From: Phenylobacterium parvum
GTDB taxonomy: Bacteria > Pseudomonadota > Alphaproteobacteria > Caulobacterales > Caulobacteraceae
Assembly (NCBI RefSeq): GCF_003150835.1
Contig: NZ_CP029479.1
Span: 1,178,001 to 1,242,000 of the forward strand
DNA: 64,000 nt
Reading direction: 5' to 3'
Shown here: positions 48,566 to 57,870 of the stretch, piece by piece
Layout of the letters: each line of letters opens with the position of its first letter
How positions within the stretch are numbered: the first letter of the stretch is position 1
Translations under genes and position numbers: made by a program
The notes under the pieces: generated by a model
Databases searched by the model: none
Told to the model about the DNA's origin: nothing
The model's input: the letters and a program-made list of their open reading frames with translations, nothing else

Positions 48566-49147
48566 TCAGTCCCCGTAGTCGCCGTCCTGCTGCCCGGCGC
48601 CGCCTTCCAGCAGGTCTTGGGCGGTTTCCTCGGCCGCGGCGCGCTCTTCGGCGAACTGCGACTCGATGACGTTCTCGCCGCGCGCCTGGCGCTCGGCCTC
48701 GTCCTCGGACCGGGCGATGTTGAGCGTCACGGTGACCGTGACCTCGGCGTGCAGCTTCACCTTCACCTCGTGCAGGCCGAGGGTCTTGATCGGCTTGTCG
48801 AGCACCACCATCGACCGTTCGACCTTGCCGCCGGCGTCATTGATGATGTCAGCGACATCTCGGCCGCTGACGGAGCCGTAGAGCTGGCCGCTCTCGCCCG
48901 CCTGCCGGATGAGGATGTAGGTGGTCCCATCGAGGGACTCACCCGACTTCGCGGCATGCTCGCGGGCACGCTGGTTGCGCGCCTCGAGTTCAGCACGCTG
49001 GGCCTCGAACACCTTCATGCTCGCGGCGTTTGCGCGCAGCGCCTTGCCCCGAGGAAGCAGGTAGTTACGGGCGAAACCGTCCTTGACGGTGACCACGTCG
49101 CCCAGGGCGCCGCGGCCTTCGACCCGCTCCAGAAGAATGACCTTCAT
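48566..49147 (-). CDS. rplI: 50S ribosomal protein L9
   Basis: A 193-residue L9 protein: [36 protein letters not shown] at the start is the family signature, followed by the connecting helix and a C-terminal domain. It ends with an acidic, Gln/Glu-rich tail longer than the about 150 residues of E. coli L9, as is common in alphaproteobacteria. Last gene of the rpsF-rpsR-rplI operon. Confidence 0.97.
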   Translation of the reverse strand: MKVILLERVEGRGALGDVVTVKDGFARNYLLPRGKALRANAASMKVFEAQRAELEARNQRAREHAAKSGESLDGTTYILIRQAGESGQLYGSVSGRDVADIINDAGGKVERSMVVLDKPIKTLGLHEVKVKLHAEVTVTVTLNIARSEDEAERQARGENVIESQFAEERAAAEETAQDLLEGGAGQQDGDYGD

Positions 49148-49159
49148 GTCTCGGACTCC

Positions 49160-49420
49160 TTACTTCACGACGTAGGGAAGGAGGGCGAGGAAGCGGGCGC
49201 GCTTGATGGCGCGGGCCAGTTCACGCTGCTTCTTCGCAGACACGGCGGTGATGCGGGACGGGACGATCTTGCCGCGCTCGGAAATGTAGCGCTGCAGGAG
49301 CTTGACGTCCTTGTAGTCGATCTTCGGCGCGGCCGAGCCCGAGAACGGGCAGACCTTGCGGCGGCGGAAGAACGGGCGGCGGGCGGTCGCGGCGGGCGCG
49401 GCGGCGGTTTCGTCAGTCAT
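49160..49420 (-). CDS. rpsR: 30S ribosomal protein S18
   Basis: An 86-residue S18 with the conserved [34 protein letters not shown] and [11 protein letters not shown] stretches. The internal ATG at 49420 is chosen over 49441 because GGAGG lies about 8 bases upstream and because 49441 would overlap rpsF. An Ala-rich N-terminal extension is present. Confidence 0.96.
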   Translation of the reverse strand: MTDETAAAPAATARRPFFRRRKVCPFSGSAAPKIDYKDVKLLQRYISERGKIVPSRITAVSAKKQRELARAIKRARFLALLPYVVK

Positions 49421-49437
49421 GGTTTCTGCCTCCGGTC

Positions 49438-49803
49438 TCAATAAGCGTCTTCGCGACGCGGCTCGCGCTCGCGTTCACGATCGCGGCGGGCCAGGATGGG
49501 CGACAGCTCCAGATCGATCTCCTCGACCCGGATGGTCATGTAGCGCAGGACGTCCTCGTTGATGGACAGCTGACGCTCAAGCTCCTTCACGGCCGCGGGC
49601 GGCGCGTCGAGGGCCAGGAGGGAGTAGTGACCCTTCCGGTTCTTCTTGATCCGGTAGGTCAGGTTGCGCAGGCCCCAGTACTCGATCTTCGCCACGGCGC
49701 CGCCGTGTTCCTCGATGATCGCCTTGATTTGATCGTTCAGGGCTTCAGCCTGCTGCGGCGAGATATCCTGCCGCGAAATGACGACGTGCTCGTAGAGCGC
49801 CAT
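49438..49803 (-). CDS. rpsF: 30S ribosomal protein S6
   Basis: A 121-residue S6: [18 protein letters not shown], the central [22 protein letters not shown] and a C-terminal Arg/Glu-rich tail. The start at 49803 is preferred to 49815 because AAGGA sits 5 bases before it. First gene of the operon with rpsR and rplI. Confidence 0.96.
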   Translation of the reverse strand: MALYEHVVISRQDISPQQAEALNDQIKAIIEEHGGAVAKIEYWGLRNLTYRIKKNRKGHYSLLALDAPPAAVKELERQLSINEDVLRYMTIRVEEIDLELSPILARRDREREREPRREDAY

Positions 49804-50016
49804 GTTTTCCTTCATCCCTTTGGGGAGGCGGCGCCTCCGCCGGCGGGTGACCGGAGGAAACGATGGATCCCGGGCTGGCGAACGGGGCTTTCCCGTCCCT
49901 TTGGCGCTCCAACCCGCGACCGCCTTCCATTGAAGCGGCGGTCCTTAGAGGAAAGCCGCGGCGTGCGCAAGGAACACGGGACCCGGAAGGCCCCGCGAAC
50001 CCGCTCCGTCCGTCGC

Positions 50017-50574
50017 CTACTTCCGCTTGCCGGACTTCCAGACCTTCACGGCGCCCAGGGTCTGGTTGACGTGGTCGTTGGGATCCAGGTTGTCGTAGGA
50101 ATGGATGACCTTGCCGTCAGGGGCGATCACGTAGGACACCCGGCCCGACATGCCGGGCATGGCCATGCCCTTCATGTTCAGCGGCGCATCATAGCGCTTG
50201 GCGATGGCCGCGCCGGGATCGGCGGCGACGGGGAACTTGCCGCCGCAGTGCTCGGTGTCCTTGGAAAACTGGGCGAGCTTGTCGGTCTTGCCGGAGGTCA
50301 CGCCGATGACGGTGGCGCCATTGGCCTTGAACTCGTCGACCGCTTCGGAGAACAGCCGGGCCTCGAGGTTGCATCCCGCCGTGTAGGCGGACGGGAAGAA
50401 GTAGAGCACGACGGGTCCCTTCTTGAGGCCGTCAGCCAGCTTGTAGGTGAAGGCGTCGCCCGCCAGGTAGGCCGGGGCGGTGAAGTCAGGGGCCTTGGCG
50501 CCCGGCGCCAGCTTGGCGGCGGCGGGGGTGGCGGCGACGGCGAGGGCCGCGGCGATCAGGGCGGGGCGAAGCAT
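50017..50574 (-). CDS. exported peroxiredoxin (AhpC/TSA, PrxQ-like)
   Basis: A 185-residue thiol peroxidase with a signal peptide (MLRPALIAAALAVAATPAAA), so it acts in the periplasm. The peroxidatic Cys68 is in FFPSAYTAGCNLEA, where the usual motif is PxxxTxxC, and a second Cys (110, DTEHC) could serve in resolution. The Thr of the motif and the Arg-containing SGRVSYVI stretch are present. The start has GGAGG 7 bases upstream; longer readings toward purC are overlaps. Confidence 0.88.
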   Translation of the reverse strand: MLRPALIAAALAVAATPAAAKLAPGAKAPDFTAPAYLAGDAFTYKLADGLKKGPVVLYFFPSAYTAGCNLEARLFSEAVDEFKANGATVIGVTSGKTDKLAQFSKDTEHCGGKFPVAADPGAAIAKRYDAPLNMKGMAMPGMSGRVSYVIAPDGKVIHSYDNLDPNDHVNQTLGAVKVWKSGKRK

Positions 50575-50688
50575 TGAAAAACCTCCGGGCTGTCGAAACG
50601 ACTGCCAAATGGGGTGGGTTTGGGCTACTGCACGCCGGTCGACCGGGGGGTCCGGCCGGCGCAGAAAATACGCAGGACCGGATATAGG

Positions 50689-51651
50689 ATGAACAGCCCG
50701 CCATTGCGACCGGTTCTCGATCAGATCGACCTCCCCGAACTGCCCGGCCGCTACAGTGGCAAGGTGCGCGAAAACTACGACCTGCCGGACGGCCGCCGGG
50801 TGATCATCGCCACGGACCGGCTGTCGGCCTTTGACCGGATCCTCGCCGCCATTCCCTACAAGGGCCAGGTCCTGACCCAGACCGCCCGGTTCTGGTTCGA
50901 GGAGACGGCGGACATCTGCCCCAATCACGTGCTGGAGTATCCCGACCCCAACGTGGTGGTGGGGCGGCGGTTGGACATCCTGCCCGTGGAAATGGTCGTC
51001 CGCGCCTATCTCGCCGGGACGACCGGGACCTCCATCCTGACCCTCTACAGCCAGGGCCTGCGCGACATGTACGGCGTGCGGCTTCCGGACGGGCTGCGCC
51101 CCAACCAGCGTCTGCCGGAAGTGATCCTGACCCCGACCTCCAAGGCCTTTGACGGCGGGCATGACGAACCCCTCACGCCGGCCCAGATCCTGGAGCAGGG
51201 GCTCCTGACTCGCCGTCAGTGGGATGAGGTCTCAGCCCACGCCCTGGCGCTCTTCGCCCGAGGCCAGGCCCTGGCGGCGGAGCGGGGTCTGATCCTTGCC
51301 GACACCAAGTATGAGTTCGGCCTGGACCCGGAGGGACGGATCGTCCTGGCCGACGAAATCCATACGCCGGACTCCAGTCGGTACTGGATGGCCGATACCT
51401 ACGAGGCCCGCCTTGCGGCCGGGACGCGGCCGGACAGCTTCGACAAGGATTTCGTGCGCAGCTGGGTCTCCGAGCGATGCGATCCTTATGTGGACCCCAT
51501 CCCGGCCATTCCCCCGGAGATGGTCGAGCGCACCTCCGACGTCTATGTCGACGCCTTCCAGCGGATAACGGGGCGCGCCTTCGAAGCGCCGTCGCCCGGG
51601 CTGGACATCGCCGCGCGTGTCCGCGGCAACCTCGCCCGCTACGTTTCCTGA
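50689..51651 (+). CDS. purC: phosphoribosylaminoimidazole-succinocarboxamide synthase
   Basis: Joins aspartate to CAIR in purine synthesis. The 320-residue enzyme has the [11 protein letters not shown] motif, [26 protein letters not shown] and the late [11 protein letters not shown] and [13 protein letters not shown] segments, matching the longer SAICAR synthase form. The ATG 50689 is chosen; the frame is open to 50614 but without a better site. Confidence 0.96.
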   Translation: MNSPPLRPVLDQIDLPELPGRYSGKVRENYDLPDGRRVIIATDRLSAFDRILAAIPYKGQVLTQTARFWFEETADICPNHVLEYPDPNVVVGRRLDILPVEMVVRAYLAGTTGTSILTLYSQGLRDMYGVRLPDGLRPNQRLPEVILTPTSKAFDGGHDEPLTPAQILEQGLLTRRQWDEVSAHALALFARGQALAAERGLILADTKYEFGLDPEGRIVLADEIHTPDSSRYWMADTYEARLAAGTRPDSFDKDFVRSWVSERCDPYVDPIPAIPPEMVERTSDVYVDAFQRITGRAFEAPSPGLDIAARVRGNLARYVS

Positions 51652-51691
51652 GACCGCCTTTCAAACCCAAGTCATTCCCACAGAGCCGACA

Positions 51692-52474
51692 ATGAACGAG
51701 CAGCCCTTCTTTCTCCGCGACGGCGACGCCTTCCTGCCCCAGGCCTCCGGGCGCGGGCCCTGGAACCCCCAGTCGCTTCACGGGCGGGTGGTCATCGGCC
51801 TGATGGGGCACGCGCTGGAGACGGCCTTCGGCTCCGACGACTTCATTCCCGCCCGCCTTACGGTGGACATGTACCGCCTGCCCAACTTCGATCCGATCGA
51901 GGTGAAGACCACCCTGATCCGCGAGGGCGGGCGTATCCGCATGGCTGAGGCGGAGCTGTTCTCGGGCGGCAAGAGCTCGGCCAAGGCGTCCTGCCAGTTC
52001 CTCCGGCGGACGGAGAATGCTCCCGGCGCCACATGGTCCCCGAAGCCCTGGGACGCCCCGCATCCCGACTCCATTCCCGATCCCGACCCCTCGACGGCCC
52101 CCATGGGCCGGATGTGGGCGGTCAAGCCGATCAAGGGCGGCTTCGGCGCAGAGGGGGAGCGGCAGATCTGGATGAAGGAGGTGCGCGAATTGGTCGGCGG
52201 CGTTCCCCTGACCCCCTTCCAGAGGGTGGCGGTGGCGGCGGACTTCGCCAGCCCCTTCGCCCACGCCTCCTCGGACCAGGGCCTCGGCTACATCAATACC
52301 GACGTGACCGTGTACCTCCATCGCCTTCCCGAGAGCGAGTGGATCGGGTTCCGGTCGGTGAATCACCAGGCGACAGACGGCGTCGCCGTCGGGGAATGCT
52401 GGCTCTACGACGCGGCGGGATCGATCGGTTTCGCCAGCTGCGCCGCCCTGGCGCAGAAGCGCCCGCCGCGCTGA
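51692..52474 (+). CDS. acyl-CoA thioesterase-like double hotdog protein
   Basis: A 260-residue thioesterase-family protein (TesB/acyl-CoA thioesterase II fold). It shows FLPQASGRGPWNPQSLHG, ARLTVDMYRLPNFDPIEV and NTDVTVYLHRLPESEWIGF, with HQATDGVAVGECWLYDAAG near the end, consistent with two hotdog halves. It would hydrolyse acyl-CoA esters. It follows purC by 40 bases; the metabolic link is unclear. Confidence 0.82.
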   Translation: MNEQPFFLRDGDAFLPQASGRGPWNPQSLHGRVVIGLMGHALETAFGSDDFIPARLTVDMYRLPNFDPIEVKTTLIREGGRIRMAEAELFSGGKSSAKASCQFLRRTENAPGATWSPKPWDAPHPDSIPDPDPSTAPMGRMWAVKPIKGGFGAEGERQIWMKEVRELVGGVPLTPFQRVAVAADFASPFAHASSDQGLGYINTDVTVYLHRLPESEWIGFRSVNHQATDGVAVGECWLYDAAGSIGFASCAALAQKRPPR

Positions 52475-52480
52475 GGCTCC

Positions 52481-53050
52481 TCAGTAGCCCTTGAGGTCGG
52501 GGTCCAGCACCTGGCCCGGATCCAGGGGCACGCCGAAGGTGTTCAGGATCATCGAAACCTGGGTGTACTGGCCGACGGTGAAGACCAGGTCCATGCACTG
52601 CTTCTCGGTAAAGGACCCGCGCAGGCCCGCCCAGGTGGCGTCGCTGATGAACTTGTCATGATGCAGCTCGTCCGCGGCCTGCAGCAGGAGCCGGTCGTCC
52701 TGCGACCAGTCCGGGGCGGACGCCCCGCTCTTGATCCGGGCGATTTCCGGAGGCGTCAGGCCATCGCGGAGGCCGATCTCCACGTGCTGGGTCCACTCAT
52801 AGCCCGACTTGCAGAGGAAGCCGACGCGCAGGATGACCAGCTCCCGCTGTCGCGGCGGGAGATCATTGCGGCGGGACAGGACATAGTTGCCCCAGGCCAG
52901 GAAGGCGCGGGCCGCCTTGGGCGCGCGGGCCAGGGTCCGGAAGATGTTGAGCACCCGGCCCGTGGCCGCCATCGGCGCCACGAGCTCCTTCTGGTCGGCG
53001 TCCATCTCGGCGTCGGCCAGGGGAGGGATGCGGGGAGCGGCAAGTCTCAT
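52481..53050 (-). CDS. carboxymuconolactone decarboxylase (CMD/AhpD-like) family protein
   Basis: A 189-residue all-helical protein of the CMD/AhpD superfamily. The core (PPRQRELVILRVGFLCKSGYEW, TQHVEIGLRDGLTPPEI) lacks the CxxC of AhpD; it has CKSGYEWTQH instead, as in a branch of unknown activity often encoded near dehydrogenases. It ends 6 bases from the convergent thioesterase gene. The small membrane peptide and the dehydrogenase precede it on the same strand. Confidence 0.85.
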   Translation of the reverse strand: MRLAAPRIPPLADAEMDADQKELVAPMAATGRVLNIFRTLARAPKAARAFLAWGNYVLSRRNDLPPRQRELVILRVGFLCKSGYEWTQHVEIGLRDGLTPPEIARIKSGASAPDWSQDDRLLLQAADELHHDKFISDATWAGLRGSFTEKQCMDLVFTVGQYTQVSMILNTFGVPLDPGQVLDPDLKGY

Positions 53051-53069
53051 CGGCGGGTCTCCAGGCGCC

Positions 53070-53210
53070 CTAGGCGCGCATGAGGAAGGGGATCATCTGG
53101 GCCAGCAGGAGCAGGCCCAGGGCGATCAGCAGCAGTCGACCCAGGAACCTGTTCCGTCGGACCCGTGCGGCCTCGCGATCCTCGGGGGGTGTAGGGGAAG
53201 TTTCGCTCAT
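53070..53210 (-). CDS. 46-residue single-pass membrane peptide
   Basis: An ATG-initiated ORF of 46 residues, too short for the usual cutoffs: an acidic/Pro start (MSETSPTPPEDREAARV), a basic stretch (RRNRF) and one membrane helix (LLLIALGLLLLAQMIPF). It starts 8 bases after the dehydrogenase stop and ends 19 bases before the CMD gene, which favours a real co-transcribed gene. AAGG lies about 11 bases before the ATG. No function is known. Confidence 0.6.
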   Translation of the reverse strand: MSETSPTPPEDREAARVRRNRFLGRLLLIALGLLLLAQMIPFLMRA

Positions 53211-53218
53211 GGTATTGA

Positions 53219-54301
53219 TTACCTTGTAGGTTCGACCAGGATCTTCACGTGGGATTCCGGATCTCCCAGGGTCACGAAGGCCTCGGCGACGCCGGCCAGG
53301 CCCACCTTGCCGGTCACCACGCTTGAGACGTCGATGATCCCCTCGGAGATCTGCCGCAGGGTGTGGGCGAACTCGTCAGGCGTGTAGCCAAAGACAAAGG
53401 TCAGCTCCATTTCCTTGGTGATGGCGATGGCTGGCTCGATTTTGTCGGTCTCCATGCAGACGCCGGCCACGACGATCTGGGCGCCGGCGGGCGAAGCCTC
53501 GATCAGGGTCTGGAGGATGCCTGGGGCGCCGACACATTCAAAGACGACGGCGCGGCCAAAGGACTTGCCCATCATCCGGGCCATGGACTGGGCGGCCCTC
53601 TGCACGGGAACGCCATAGCTGTCCCAGCGGGCGTGCGGGCTTTCCTTCGAGGGATCGATGACCAGGTCGGCCCCAAGTTTTTCGGCTGCGGCCCGACGGC
53701 GCGGCGAATAGTCCGTCGCGACCACCGGACCGTGACCCCGGGCCTTGAGGGCCGCAATGACCGCCAGGCCCACAGGCCCGCAGCCCACCACCATGCAGAC
53801 AGAGTTGGGGTCGAGCCGAGCCATGGCCACGGCGTGCTCCCCCACGGCGAAGGGCTCGGTGAGGGCCGCCTGGTCGGTCGGAAGGCCGTTTGGCACCTCC
53901 AGGACCATGGCCTCGGTCAGGAGCATGCGTTCGGCGAATCCACCGGGAAGACGGTTGGAGTAGCCGAGGGATTCCATGCCGGTCTCCGTCAGGGTCACGG
54001 GGACCGAGACCACGCGGGACCCCGCCCGGATCGTCTTTTGCGAGCCCGGGCCATGGTCCAGCACCTCGGCGCAGAACTCATGTCCGAAGACGGTGTCGGC
54101 CGTGGGGTCAAAACCTGAAGCAAAGCCTCCGCTCGCGCGGGTGGCCGTCTCCATCATGTGTTCCATGTGATGGAGGGCGTGCAGGTCTGAGCCGCAGATC
54201 CCGCAGGCGAGGGTCCGCACCAGGATCTGCCCGGGGCCCGGCGTCAGGTCCGGAACCTCGTCACAGACGAGCTGCTTGTTGCGACGGATGACGGCGCGCA
54301 T
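53219..54301 (-). CDS. medium-chain zinc-type alcohol dehydrogenase
   Basis: A 360-residue MDR enzyme. The catalytic-zinc Cys and Gly-His-Glu motifs are present (CGICGSDLH; TVFGHEFCAEV) and the nucleotide motif is VVGCGPVGLAVIAALKARG. The four-Cys structural zinc lobe of ordinary alcohol dehydrogenases is missing: the segment after SRVVSVPVTL has no Cys. It therefore resembles the zinc-dependent enzymes without structural zinc. Its substrate is unknown. It leads the group with the membrane peptide and the CMD protein and is divergent from fabD. Confidence 0.88.
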   Translation of the reverse strand: MRAVIRRNKQLVCDEVPDLTPGPGQILVRTLACGICGSDLHALHHMEHMMETATRASGGFASGFDPTADTVFGHEFCAEVLDHGPGSQKTIRAGSRVVSVPVTLTETGMESLGYSNRLPGGFAERMLLTEAMVLEVPNGLPTDQAALTEPFAVGEHAVAMARLDPNSVCMVVGCGPVGLAVIAALKARGHGPVVATDYSPRRRAAAEKLGADLVIDPSKESPHARWDSYGVPVQRAAQSMARMMGKSFGRAVVFECVGAPGILQTLIEASPAGAQIVVAGVCMETDKIEPAIAITKEMELTFVFGYTPDEFAHTLRQISEGIIDVSSVVTGKVGLAGVAEAFVTLGDPESHVKILVEPTR

Positions 54302-54439
54302 GGTCCCTCCCGCAGGCGCTTCTGGTTGGCGGCATCATGGCCCCGGCAGGCCGGGAAGGCCAGAGGCGCCTCGGCTTGCCCGGGGCGGCCTGATCGCCTA
54401 ACCCTCGCCCTTCATCCGCATCTGGGAGGAGCGCCGGTC

Positions 54440-55384
54440 ATGAGTCTCGCCTTTCTGTTTCCCGGCCAGGGCAGCCAGGCCGTCGGCATGGGCGCCGACC
54501 TCGCCGCCGCCTTCGCCCCGGCCCGTGAGGTGTTCGAGGAGGTCGACGAGGCCCTGGGCCAGAAGCTCTCCGTCCTGATGCGCGAAGGTCCCGAGGACCA
54601 ACTGACCCTGACCGAGAACGCCCAGCCGGCCCTCATGGCGGTCAGCCTGGCGGTGGTCCGGACCCTTGAGCGCGAATTCGGGATTGGCATCGACCGCGCC
54701 GCCTTTGTCGCGGGCCACTCCCTGGGCGAGTACTCCGCACTTTGCGCCGCCGGCGCCCTGTCCCTTCCGGATACGGCCCGTCTCCTGAAGCTGCGCGGCC
54801 AGGCCATGCAGCGCGCCGTCCCAGTGGGCGAGGGGGCCATGGCCTCGCTGATCGGACCCAAGACCGACCTGGCCCTGGCCGAGGCCGCCGCCGCCGCCGG
54901 CTCGGCCGTCGGGGTCTGCGTCGTGGCCAACGACAACAACGCCGGCAATGTCGTGATCTCCGGCTCCAAGGCCGCCGTCGACCTGGCCATCGAGAAGGCC
55001 AAGGAGCTGGGCGCCCGGGCGATACCCCTGAACGTCTCCGCCCCGTTCCACTGCCCCCTGATGCAGCCGGCCGCCGACGAGATGGCCGCCGCCCTGGCCG
55101 CCGCCGCCATCCAGGCGCCCCGGGCGCCAGTGGTCGCAAACGTCACCGCCCGGCCGACCCTGGATCCAGAGGCGATCCGTCGTCTCCTGGTGGAGCAGGT
55201 TACGGGCCGGGTCCGCTGGCGCGAGAGCCTGGTCTGGCTGGCCGGGGAGGGCGGGGTCACCCGCTTCGCAGAAGCCGGCGCCGGCAAGGTCCTGACCGGC
55301 ATGGCCAAGCGCATCGCCCCTGACGCCGAGGCCGTGGCGCTAAACGCGCCCGCTGACCTTGAAGCCTTCGCCTCCAGCCTCTGA
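54440..55384 (+). CDS. fabD: malonyl-CoA:ACP transacylase
   Basis: Loads malonate onto ACP. The 314-residue enzyme has FLFPGQGSQAVGMG, the nucleophile Ser94 in GHSLGEYSA and the later GAMASLIGP and NVSAPFHCPLM, which carries the catalytic His. The start at 54440 follows GGGAGGA. First gene of the fatty acid synthesis cluster fabD-fabG-acpP-fabF. Confidence 0.96.
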   Translation: MSLAFLFPGQGSQAVGMGADLAAAFAPAREVFEEVDEALGQKLSVLMREGPEDQLTLTENAQPALMAVSLAVVRTLEREFGIGIDRAAFVAGHSLGEYSALCAAGALSLPDTARLLKLRGQAMQRAVPVGEGAMASLIGPKTDLALAEAAAAAGSAVGVCVVANDNNAGNVVISGSKAAVDLAIEKAKELGARAIPLNVSAPFHCPLMQPAADEMAAALAAAAIQAPRAPVVANVTARPTLDPEAIRRLLVEQVTGRVRWRESLVWLAGEGGVTRFAEAGAGKVLTGMAKRIAPDAEAVALNAPADLEAFASSL

Positions 55385-55394
55385 GGAAACCTCC

Positions 55395-56132
55395 ATGTTC
55401 GACCTGACCGGCAAGACCGCCCTTGTCACCGGGGCCACCGGCGGAATCGGCGCCGAGATCGCCCGGGCCCTTCACGCCGCCGGCGCCCATGTGGTGCTGT
55501 CGGGCACCCGCGAGGGGGTGTTGGCCGACCTGGCCGCCGAACTGGGCGGGCGCACCAGCGTGGTCGTCGCCAACCTCTCGGATTCCGCCGCCGTGGATGG
55601 CCTGATCGGCCAGGCCGAGGCCGCCGCCGGGCAGGTGGACATCCTGGTTGCCAACGCCGGCATCACCCGAGACGGGCTTCTTCTGCGGATGAAGGACGAG
55701 GACTGGGAACAGGTCCTGAAGGTCAATCTCGAAAGCTACTTCCGGCTCTCCCGGGCGGCCCTGCGTGGGATGATGAAGCGTCGCTTCGGCCGGATCATCG
55801 GAATCACTTCGGTGGTCGGCGTCATGGGCAATCCGGGTCAGGCCAACTACGCCGCCTCCAAGGCCGGCATGATCGGCTTTTCCAAGTCCCTGGCCCAGGA
55901 GGTCGCCACCCGCGGCGTGACCGTGAACTGCGTCGCCCCGGGCTTCATTGAGAGCCCGATGACCGACGCCCTGAACGAGGCGCAGAAGACCCAGATCCTT
56001 GGAACCATCCCCGCCGGCCGGCTCGGATCCGGGGCTGATGTGGCCGCCGCCTGCGTCTATCTCTCCAGCGACGAGGCCGGCTACATGACCGGCCAGACCC
56101 TTCATGTGAATGGCGGCATGGCCATGATCTGA
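55395..56132 (+). CDS. fabG: 3-oxoacyl-ACP reductase
   Basis: NADPH-dependent reduction of beta-ketoacyl-ACP. The 245-residue SDR has TGATGGIG, NAGITRD, the catalytic Ser in GITSVVGVMG and YAASK, and the C-terminal GQTLHVNGGMAMI typical of FabG. It starts 10 bases after fabD. Confidence 0.96.
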   Translation: MFDLTGKTALVTGATGGIGAEIARALHAAGAHVVLSGTREGVLADLAAELGGRTSVVVANLSDSAAVDGLIGQAEAAAGQVDILVANAGITRDGLLLRMKDEDWEQVLKVNLESYFRLSRAALRGMMKRRFGRIIGITSVVGVMGNPGQANYAASKAGMIGFSKSLAQEVATRGVTVNCVAPGFIESPMTDALNEAQKTQILGTIPAGRLGSGADVAAACVYLSSDEAGYMTGQTLHVNGGMAMI

Positions 56133-56270
56133 CCCGCTGGCCTCATCCGGGGGAGCGTGCTACCACCCTCTCGAACGGTGAGGCCCCGGGTCTCAACTCC
56201 GCGTCCGGGATCGGTTGACATCACGTCGCCGGTCGCGGAAGGAACAACTGAACAACAGGGACCCTAACGT

Positions 56271-56510
56271 ATGTCCGATATCCTTGAGCGCGTCCGCAAG
56301 ATCGTCATCGAGCACCTCGACGCTGATCCGGAGAAGGTGACCGAAAAGGCCAGCTTCATCGACGACCTGGGCGCCGATAGCCTCGACAACGTCGAGCTGG
56401 TCATGGCTTTCGAAGAAGAATTCGATATCGAGATTCCGGACGACGCCGCCGAGCACATCCAGACCGTGGGTGATGCGGTGAAGTTCATCGGAGAGCGCCT
56501 GGGCGGCTAA
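56271..56510 (+). CDS. acpP: acyl carrier protein
   Basis: A 79-residue ACP with the phosphopantetheine Ser37 in [18 protein letters not shown], the universal motif. The protein is strongly acidic. It has a 138-base upstream gap containing TTGACA at 56215-56220, so it may have its own promoter, as is usual for this abundant protein, although no good -10 box was found. Confidence 0.97.
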   Translation: MSDILERVRKIVIEHLDADPEKVTEKASFIDDLGADSLDNVELVMAFEEEFDIEIPDDAAEHIQTVGDAVKFIGERLGG

Positions 56511-56586
56511 CGCCTCCAGGACGTCGAGGATCTGACCGCCGCGTCCCTTCCCAGAGGCGCGGCGGTTTGCATTTGCGGAGGGCTCC

Positions 56587-57870
56587 ATGCGTCGCGTCGT
56601 CGTTACGGGAATCGGCCTCCTGACCCCGCTGGGCCAGGGCCGGGAGATCACCTGGAAGGCCATCCTTGCCGGGAAGTCTGGAGCCGGCCGGATCACCACC
56701 TTCGATCCCGAGGGCTATGCCTGCCAGGTCGCCTGCGAGGTGCCCAGGGTGGATGGCCGCGGCGGGGGTGGACCCGACGTCGAGGGGTCCTTTGACCCGG
56801 ACGCCACCGTGCCCCCCAAGGACCAGCGCCGTATTGACGACTTCATCCTCTACGCCATCGCAGCGGCGGATGAGGCGGTCGCCGATTCTGGCTGGAAGCC
56901 CCAGACGACCGACGACTTCGAGCGCACGGGCGTCATCATCGGGTCCGGTATCGGGGGTTTGGCGACCATTGCCGAAACCGCCATCGAGATGCACGAAAAG
57001 GGCCCGCGCCGGGTCAGCCCCTTCTTCATTCCTTCGGCCCTGATCAACCTGGCCTCGGGCCAGGTCTCGATCCGGCACGGCTTCAAGGGCCCGAATCATT
57101 CCGTGGTCACCGCCTGCGCCACCGGCGCCCACGCCATCGGCGACGCGGCCCGGATGATCCGTTACGGGGACGCCGACGTCATGGTCGCCGGCGGGGCCGA
57201 GGCCTCGGTCTGTCCGATCGGCGTGGCGGGCTTCATCGCCTGCCGGGCCATGTCCACCAGCTTCAACGACACCCCGGAGAAGGCCAGCCGCCCCTACGAC
57301 AAGGATCGCGACGGCTTCGTCATGGGCGAAGGCGCCGGCATCCTGATCCTCGAGGAATACGAGCACGCCAAGGCGCGCGGCGCGAAAATCTACGCCGAGG
57401 TCGCCGGCTACGGGATGGCGGGCGACGCCTACCACATCACCGCCCCGGCCGAGGATGGCGACGGGGGCTTCCGGGCCATGCGGGCCGCGGTCCGCGACGC
57501 CGGGATTGATCCGGGCCAGGTCGACTACATCAACGCCCACGGCACCTCGACCCCCCTGGGCGACGAGATCGAGCTCGGGGCGGTCACCCGCCTGCTGGGC
57601 GACGCCGCCGCCCGGGCGACCATGAGCTCCACCAAATCCGCCACCGGGCACCTCCTGGGTGCGGCGGGGGCCATCGAGGCGGCCTTCACCTGCCTGGCCA
57701 TCCGGGACCAGGTGGCGCCTCCGACCCTCAATCTCGACAATCCCTCCGTGGAGACCGTGGTGGATCTCGTTCCCCACAAGGCCAAGCCGATGAAGATCGA
57801 CGTGGCCGTCTCCAACAGCTTCGGCTTCGGCGGGACCAACGCGTCCCTGGTCCTCAAGAAGGTCCCGTGA
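56587..57870 (+). CDS. fabF: 3-oxoacyl-ACP synthase II
   Basis: Chain-elongating condensing enzyme. The 427-residue protein has the catalytic Cys177 (VVTACATGAHA) and the two active-site His (NAHGTSTPLGD and KSATGHLLGAAG), plus the final FGFGGTNASLV. It overlaps mltG by four bases (GTGA). It contains an insertion after the N-terminal sheet, near residues 55-75, that is Gly/Asp rich. Confidence 0.96.
   Translation: MRRVVVTGIGLLTPLGQGREITWKAILAGKSGAGRITTFDPEGYACQVACEVPRVDGRGGGGPDVEGSFDPDATVPPKDQRRIDDFILYAIAAADEAVADSGWKPQTTDDFERTGVIIGSGIGGLATIAETAIEMHEKGPRRVSPFFIPSALINLASGQVSIRHGFKGPNHSVVTACATGAHAIGDAARMIRYGDADVMVAGGAEASVCPIGVAGFIACRAMSTSFNDTPEKASRPYDKDRDGFVMGEGAGILILEEYEHAKARGAKIYAEVAGYGMAGDAYHITAPAEDGDGGFRAMRAAVRDAGIDPGQVDYINAHGTSTPLGDEIELGAVTRLLGDAAARATMSSTKSATGHLLGAAGAIEAAFTCLAIRDQVAPPTLNLDNPSVETVVDLVPHKAKPMKIDVAVSNSFGFGGTNASLVLKKVP

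Noticed and set aside
56215..56238. acpP promoter with TTGACA
   Set aside because: No convincing -10 hexamer at 16-18 bases; kept only as a remark in the acpP entry.
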